Assembly: GCA_913049565.1 (NCBI GenBank)
Contig: CAJWZG010000081.1
Location: 1 to 10,347, forward strand
Direction: 5' to 3'
Source: an uncultured Gammaproteobacteria bacterium
GTDB lineage: Bacteria; Pseudomonadota; Gammaproteobacteria; Pseudomonadales; Azotimanducaceae_A
DNA length: 10,347 nucleotides
Shown here: positions 7,513-10,347 of the stretch, piece by piece
Position numbering within the stretch: position 1 is the stretch's first letter
How the letters are laid out: the number at the start of each line of letters is the position of its first letter
The notes under the pieces: generated by a model
What the model saw: the letters and a program-made list of their open reading frames with translations, nothing else
Database searches by the model: none
Told to the model about the DNA's origin: nothing
Position numbers and translations under genes: made by a program

Positions 7513-7541
7513 ATTCTACAGGGCACATCGCGTGCAAGCAA
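7513..7541 (-). promoter_or_regulatory. Predicted sigma70-type promoter of the suf operon
   Basis: On the - strand, TTGCTT (7541-7536) and TAGAAT (7518-7513) are separated by 17 bases. The -10 box matches the consensus at 5 of 6 positions and the -35 at only 3 of 6, suggesting that an activator may be needed. The predicted start near 7506 would give a leader of about 63 bases. The -35 box sits inside an imperfect palindrome. No Fur-like or cyanobacterial SufR-like box was seen. Confidence 0.5.
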
Positions 7542-7556
7542 AAAGGTGCGATGCCC
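7521..7556. promoter_or_regulatory. Imperfect palindrome over the suf promoter, candidate operator
   Basis: GGGCA (7521-7525) mirrors TGCCC (7552-7556), and CATCGC (7526-7531) mirrors GCGATG (7548-7553); the two arm pairs are in slightly shifted register. The interval between them contains the predicted -35 box of the suf promoter. The placement suits a repressor or activator site acting at the DNA level, since the element lies upstream of the predicted transcription start. The binding protein is unknown and no regulator gene is nearby. Confidence 0.35.
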
Positions 7557-7632
7557 GCTTGTGCAGTTAGGATGGGGTTGAAACGGTAAGCTACAAGTCA
7601 GGCATCGGGATTGGTTAAAGCCATAACAGAGT

Positions 7633-7671
7633 AAAAGCTGGACAATAGGTGGCAACGTAGCCAGTTTTTTT
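7633..7671 (+). terminator. Weak intrinsic-terminator-like hairpin in the divergent intergenic region
   Basis: AAAAGCTGG (7633-7641) can pair with CCAGTTTTT (7661-7669), including one G-T pair, across a 19-base loop, and the right arm runs into seven T residues (7665-7671). A smaller alternative, TGGC with GCCA inside the loop, also abuts the T-run. It points rightwards, but no gene lies upstream on the + strand, so it would end either an unseen small transcript or spurious antisense transcription. The long loop makes it a poor terminator. Confidence 0.2.
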
Positions 7672-7785
7672 CCGACGACCGAGTTTTGTAGGAAATAGTG
7701 CGCGTGACGGGTTCAATTGCATCGACGCTAGGTCATACTCAGTGTTTCCTGTGTTAAGAAAATACTCAATCTTTAAGGCTGATTC

Positions 7786-8418
7786 ATGCCCAAGCTACAG
7801 CGGCTTCCAGAAGAGCATATTGAGTACGCGTACGGCATTTTTTTGCTGCAGCACTCCCACCGTTTGATCAAAGCACTCAAACAGCGCTATCAGCCTACGG
7901 TGCATGGAACGAGAACGTGGGGATCTGCCTTTTTGTTAATGGACTACTTACAAGAGCATCCACCGGCAAAAAAACGCAGGGTGATGGAGCTTGGTTGCGG
8001 CTGGGGAGCCAGTTCAGTCTTTTGCGCCCAACAGTTTGGTTCCAAGGTTACTGCGGTAGATTTGGACCCGGCGGTTTTTCCTTTCGTTGACGTTTTTGCA
8101 GAGATCAATTCGGTTGAGCTGACGAATAAGTGCGCCGACTTCAGTCGTTTGAGCGGGCGGCTACTGGGCGAGCATCCAATGATAATTGGTGGAGACATTT
8201 GTTTTTGGGATAATCTGGTCCACCCCCTGACGTTGTTGATTAATCGAGCAATCAAAAATGGCACGAAACGCATTGTTTTGACTGACCCGGGCCGGCCTCC
8301 GTTCTACGAACTTTGCGATCAGCTATCCAAGAAACATCAAGTAACGCTGCAAGAGTGGTATGCCATTGAACCAGACCGGTTCGTTGGTGAGGTTGTGGAG
8401 GTTCGTCCCCGTCGCTAG
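7786..8418 (+). CDS. Class I SAM-dependent methyltransferase, METTL20/ETFBKMT-like
   Basis: The 210-residue protein has a Rossmann-type methyltransferase fold. The N-terminal segment GTRTWGSAFLLMDYL (41-55) resembles the substrate-facing W-G-LA-YL segment of family 16 lysine methyltransferases. Motif I is VMELGCGWG (66-74), the acidic ribose-binding residue is D92 in VDLD, and GGDICFWDN (135-143) is the post-II block. LTDPGRPPF (165-173) recalls the DPGRP motif of the METTL20 group, which methylates lysines of the electron-transfer flavoprotein beta subunit. By analogy the substrate may be a protein lysine, but that is inference; a small-molecule substrate cannot be excluded. The start ATG has AAGG (7775-7778) 7 bases upstream. 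The gene stands alone, divergent from suf and ending 9 bases before the convergent small gene. Confidence 0.82.
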   Translation: MPKLQRLPEEHIEYAYGIFLLQHSHRLIKALKQRYQPTVHGTRTWGSAFLLMDYLQEHPPAKKRRVMELGCGWGASSVFCAQQFGSKVTAVDLDPAVFPFVDVFAEINSVELTNKCADFSRLSGRLLGEHPMIIGGDICFWDNLVHPLTLLINRAIKNGTKRIVLTDPGRPPFYELCDQLSKKHQVTLQEWYAIEPDRFVGEVVEVRPRR

Positions 8419-8427
8419 CGCTTTAGC

Positions 8428-8769
8428 TCAATCTTTTGAATCGCGACAGCCAAGATAGTGGAAATAGGCTTGGCGAAGTTTCGTGCGCAGCACCTGATCT
8501 TCAGTGCGCTCTATAGCTAGGCGCTGTTGCTGCGCCACGATATCCGATTTGTTGGGTGCGGGTAGCTCCGCCATCGGGTTGTCTCGATCTCGGCACAACT
8601 CCGAGACGAGGCGTAAGTTGAGCTGTGACTTCATCCTGTCGTTTTCAAAAGCCTCGAGTGCGCGAACAGTGGTGGGTGACATTGTTGCGAACAGCCACAT
8701 GCCGGTTCCAACCAATGCGGCAATTCGCCGGTTTTTTGGGCTGCAAAGAGTACTGAAGCGTTTTTTCAT
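8428..8769 (-). CDS. Small predicted secreted protein of unknown function
   Basis: I do not recognise a family. From ATG 8769-8767 the product has 113 residues. The N-terminus is basic (MKKRF, then NRR at 13-15), followed by a hydrophobic stretch (IAALVGTGMWLFATM, 16-30) and a plausible signal peptidase I site after VRA at 35-37. The mature part (about 76 residues) is charged and probably helical, with only two cysteines, C59 and C108, each followed by Arg and Asp (CRD), which could form a disulfide in the periplasm. A TTG at 8868 would add 33 residues in front of the signal sequence and is less likely. No Shine-Dalgarno is visible; a hairpin directly abuts the start codon instead. The gene is convergent with the methyltransferase gene and divergent from tusA. 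Confidence 0.6.
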   Translation of the reverse strand: MKKRFSTLCSPKNRRIAALVGTGMWLFATMSPTTVRALEAFENDRMKSQLNLRLVSELCRDRDNPMAELPAPNKSDIVAQQQRLAIERTEDQVLRTKLRQAYFHYLGCRDSKD

Positions 8770-8810
8770 AAGCGGATGCTGCAAAATTGAGGTGCATTTT
8801 GCATCCGTTT
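8770..8810 (-). promoter_or_regulatory. Stable hairpin abutting the start codon of the small secreted-protein gene
   Basis: AAGCGGAT (8770-8777) pairs with ATCCGTTT (8803-8810), with one G-T pair, and GCAAAAT (8781-8787) pairs with ATTTTGC (8796-8802). A 3-base bulge lies at 8778-8780 and an 8-base loop at 8788-8795. In the - strand transcript this hairpin ends exactly at the ATG and takes the place of a ribosome binding site, so it could control translation. Read on the + strand it is followed by T-rich sequence and could act as a terminator for rightward transcription from the methyltransferase gene. Confidence 0.4.
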
Positions 8811-8964
8811 TTGTCGTATTTTTTGCTCGTCTCTCTGCGTTACTTTCGTCCGAGTAATTGTGTTGCAATATTGGTTAAGCTGCAAAGGCGAGATTGGTGT
8901 GAATCCCTAGCGAACTGGCCTAACATTTCAATCTCTGGAGAAACGCTGCTCAGAGGTGAGCAAA

Positions 8965-8970
8965 AGAGGA
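8965..8970 (+). promoter_or_regulatory. Shine-Dalgarno AGAGGA fixing the tusA TTG start
   Basis: AGAGGA lies 5 bases before the TTG at 8976. The same frame stays open upstream to about 8787, but that extension has no family resemblance and no comparable binding site, so this site decides the start. Confidence 0.7.
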
Positions 8971-8975
8971 TTCCG

Positions 8976-9221
8976 TTGGAGTACGACGATCAAATTGATG
9001 CCCGAGGATTAGCCTGTCCGGAGCCGCTTATGCTGGTAAAACACAGAGTAAGGGGTTTGGCAGGTGGTGAAGTACTTCATGTGCTCGCGACGGATCCCAC
9101 GACCGAGCGTGACTTTGAACACTTTTGCCAATTCATGAAACACGAGTATCTGAAGGTCGACCGGGGTGGCTGGCAGGGTGATGGACAAGTCCTGCAGTTC
9201 TGGATTCGCAAGCATGGTTAA
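8976..9221 (+). CDS. tusA: TusA family sulfurtransferase (SirA/YedF-like)
   Basis: TusA proteins carry persulfide sulfur; E. coli TusA relays it from IscS to TusBCD for 2-thiolation of tRNA wobble uridine. The 81-residue product has the family's size and begins with the first strand IDARGLACPEPLML (7-20), containing the CPxP motif with the active-site C14. ATDPTTERDFEHFC follows the usual T-DP-T--D---FC pattern of the second half. The start is TTG with a well-placed AGAGGA. No tusBCD or tusE gene is in the window, so a role in tRNA thiolation, in molybdenum-cofactor sulfur supply or elsewhere cannot be separated. It lies 11 bases before epmC and is probably cotranscribed with it. It is divergent from the small secreted-protein gene, with a 206-base gap and no convincing promoter seen. 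Confidence 0.9.
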   Translation: MEYDDQIDARGLACPEPLMLVKHRVRGLAGGEVLHVLATDPTTERDFEHFCQFMKHEYLKVDRGGWQGDGQVLQFWIRKHG

Positions 9222-9232
9222 CCGAGGAACCT

Positions 9233-9799
9233 GTGCGCCCGACGATCACTGACTCAGAAATGGCGGAGCGTATTATCAAAGCGTTCGCTAACTGTTTTGG
9301 CTGCGAGCACGACACGCAGTTGCTTGGCGGTGCCTCAGAACCGTTGTACATGCCTGCAAGCGCCGTCTGCCCAGCAGTGCTTTTTTTTCGCGAAGATTAT
9401 CCTGCCTCGGCGTTGCATGAAGTTGCCCACTGGTGCATTGCAGGCGCAAGCCGGTTGGAACTAGAAGACTTCGGTTATGGCTACATCCCGGGGCCTAGAA
9501 GTGCCCAGCAGCAAGCTGATTTTTTTGATTTGGAGTTACGAGCTCAATGTTTAGAGAGCGTCTTTGCGCTTGCGCTGGGTATTGAGTTTCGACCGAGTGC
9601 AGACAACTTTTCAACAAATACCGATGAGTTTTCTTGGGCGCTCGAAGCCTATAAGCCAATGCTCGAAGAGTGGTTATCAACCCTCCCCGGGCGGCGGGCT
9701 CGACATTTCATTGAGGCATTACATCAGGTGAAGCGTGTCTTAGCGACGAAACAAACAGCTGGCGATAGCATTTTAAATGATCCGGGGCGGGTGCGCTGA
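9233..9799 (+). CDS. epmC: EpmC, elongation factor P hydroxylase (YfcM family)
   Basis: EpmC hydroxylates the beta-lysylated lysine of elongation factor P, the last step after EpmB and EpmA; EF-P relieves stalling at proline runs. The 188-residue length is close to E. coli YfcM. The diagnostic block is ALHEVAHWCIAG (60-71), with probable metal ligands H62 and H66 and E63 between them, followed by LELEDFGYGYIPGPRS (75-90), then QQADFFDLELRAQ (93-105) and the later DNFS (124-127). The start is GTG 9233-9235 with GAGGA (9224-9228) 4 bases upstream, just after the tusA stop. The 3' end overlaps the next gene in ATGA. efp, epmA and epmB are not in the window. Confidence 0.93.
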   Translation: MRPTITDSEMAERIIKAFANCFGCEHDTQLLGGASEPLYMPASAVCPAVLFFREDYPASALHEVAHWCIAGASRLELEDFGYGYIPGPRSAQQQADFFDLELRAQCLESVFALALGIEFRPSADNFSTNTDEFSWALEAYKPMLEEWLSTLPGRRARHFIEALHQVKRVLATKQTAGDSILNDPGRVR

Positions 9800-10347
9800 T
9801 GGCCGAGAGAGTCGAATGCGTCGTTATCGGTGCTGGTGTTGTTGGCCTTGCGGTAGCCGCCGAACTCGCAGCGTCCGGGCGCGAAGTGGTCGTATTGGAA
9901 CAACACGATGCGATTGGTACTGAAACCAGTTCGCGAAACTCGGAAGTGATCCACGCGGGTATTTACTATCCCAGCGGTAGTCTGAAGGCTGAAATGTGTG
10001 TGCGGGGCAAGGCGCTGCTTTACCGGCACTGCGATGAATACGCGGTGCCGTACAATCGGTGCGGCAAAGTTATCGTCGCACGTAGCGACAAGCAGAGGGG
10101 TGTTGTCGATGGCTATATTCGGCAAGCGGCAGCGAACGGCGTCTCGGACCTACGCTGGGTTGAGCAGGCTGAACTGTCCGATCTCGAGCCTGAAGTCAGC
10201 GGCGTCGGTGCCGCACTATCGCCTTCTACCGGGGTTATAGATTCGCATGCCTATATGCTCAGCTTGCAGGGCATTATCGAGGCTAACGGCGGTTTTATCG
10301 CCTTTCAAAATCCGGTTACTTCAGTTGATAGCGAACCTGAATTGTTA
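9799..10347 (+). CDS. lhgO: L-2-hydroxyglutarate dehydrogenase/oxidase-like FAD flavoprotein (3' truncated by window end)
   Basis: The first 183 residues of a DAO-superfamily flavoenzyme are visible. GAGVVGLAVAAELA (11-24) is the FAD dinucleotide-binding GxGxxG motif, with E34 at the end of the second strand to bind the ribose. TSSRNSEVIHAGIYYPSGSL (43-62) is the hallmark of the L2HGDH/LhgO group, which oxidises L-2-hydroxyglutarate to 2-oxoglutarate. STGVIDSHAYMLSL (about 148-161) fits the same group. The start ATG 9799-9801 overlaps the epmC stop as ATGA, so it is translationally coupled. About half of a typical 370-400-residue enzyme is present; the substrate-binding C-terminal half is outside the window, so the exact substrate is inferred. 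Bacterial homologues without the csiD operon context may use other 2-hydroxy acids. Confidence 0.88.
   Translation, partial: MAERVECVVIGAGVVGLAVAAELAASGREVVVLEQHDAIGTETSSRNSEVIHAGIYYPSGSLKAEMCVRGKALLYRHCDEYAVPYNRCGKVIVARSDKQRGVVDGYIRQAAANGVSDLRWVEQAELSDLEPEVSGVGAALSPSTGVIDSHAYMLSLQGIIEANGGFIAFQNPVTSVDSEPELL

Larger units (their letters stand above)
7444..7785. other. 342-base divergent intergenic region between sufB and the methyltransferase gene
   Basis: The left third carries the suf leader, promoter and palindrome. The middle (about 7560-7632) shows nothing I can name. A weak terminator-like hairpin lies at 7633-7671. The right third (7672-7785) should hold the promoter of the methyltransferase gene; the best candidates, a TTCAAT with CATACT near 7730-7739, are too weak to call. 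An in-frame AAGG (7775-7778) serves as its ribosome binding site. No tRNA, riboswitch or convincing small gene was seen. Confidence 0.6.

Noticed and set aside
7490..7570. 26-codon open frame (ATG 7490) in the suf upstream region
   Set aside because: It has no Shine-Dalgarno and lies across the suf promoter and leader; such a length is expected by chance.
7944..8273. 109-residue open frame on the - strand within the methyltransferase gene
   Set aside because: The sense strand encodes clear methyltransferase motifs; the antisense product has low-complexity Ser/Lys composition only.
8414..8427. GCTA/TAGC inverted repeat between the convergent methyltransferase and small-protein genes
   Set aside because: A 4-bp stem with no T-run is not a credible terminator.
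8787..8975. N-terminal extension of TusA
   Set aside because: The residues do not resemble TusA, and the TTG at 8976 has a well-spaced Shine-Dalgarno giving the normal 81-residue size.

Overview
The window looks like a chromosomal segment of a gammaproteobacterium, possibly a marine one. The evidence is EpmC, an EF-P hydroxylase largely confined to Gammaproteobacteria, together with a SUF operon that includes SufT, a stand-alone TusA and an arsenosugar-type glycosyltransferase pair. The genus cannot be read from the sequence. No rRNA, tRNA, CRISPR array, insertion sequence, integrase or phage gene was seen, and every recognised gene looks intact except those cut by the window edges.

Left block (about 1-1525, + strand): a possible tail of an unidentified gene, then two genes overlapping by 4 bases. 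These encode a TIGR04283-type glycosyltransferase (153-902) and a TIGR04282-type nucleotidyl/glycosyltransferase (899-1525). This pair is usually found next to arsenosugar genes, but no arsenic gene is visible here.

Central block (7443-1522, - strand): a complete SUF iron-sulfur cluster assembly operon, in transcription order sufB-sufC-sufD-sufS-sufA-like carrier-sufT-sufE. SufS with SufE mobilises cysteine sulfur, SufBC2D is the ATP-driven scaffold, and the A-type protein and SufT act in cluster transfer and maturation. Neighbours overlap or nearly touch. The only real gap (37 bases, sufS to the carrier) holds a perfect-stem hairpin. A sigma70-like promoter (7541-7513), overlapped by an imperfect palindrome, precedes sufB. 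No IscR or SufR regulator gene is present. The last gene, sufE, meets the left block tail to tail, the two stop codons sharing CTAG.

Intergenic region 7444-7785: the suf promoter and leader, the palindrome, and a weak terminator-like hairpin.

Right block: a METTL20-like class I methyltransferase (7786-8418, +); a small predicted secreted protein of unknown function convergent to it (8769-8428, -); then a rightward cluster of tusA (8976-9221), epmC (9233-9799) and an L-2-hydroxyglutarate dehydrogenase/oxidase-like flavoprotein (9799 to the window end, truncated). TusA feeds sulfur to tRNA thiolation and EpmC completes EF-P modification, so two translation-tuning functions sit together, with a metabolite-repair-type flavoenzyme coupled behind them.

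Six of the 14 identified genes start with GTG or TTG, so several starts were chosen from Shine-Dalgarno placement and overlaps rather than from ATG. Most of the window is well-known housekeeping. The less explained points are the suf promoter palindrome, the hairpins at 2881-2902 and 8770-8810, the small secreted protein, and the substrate of the methyltransferase.
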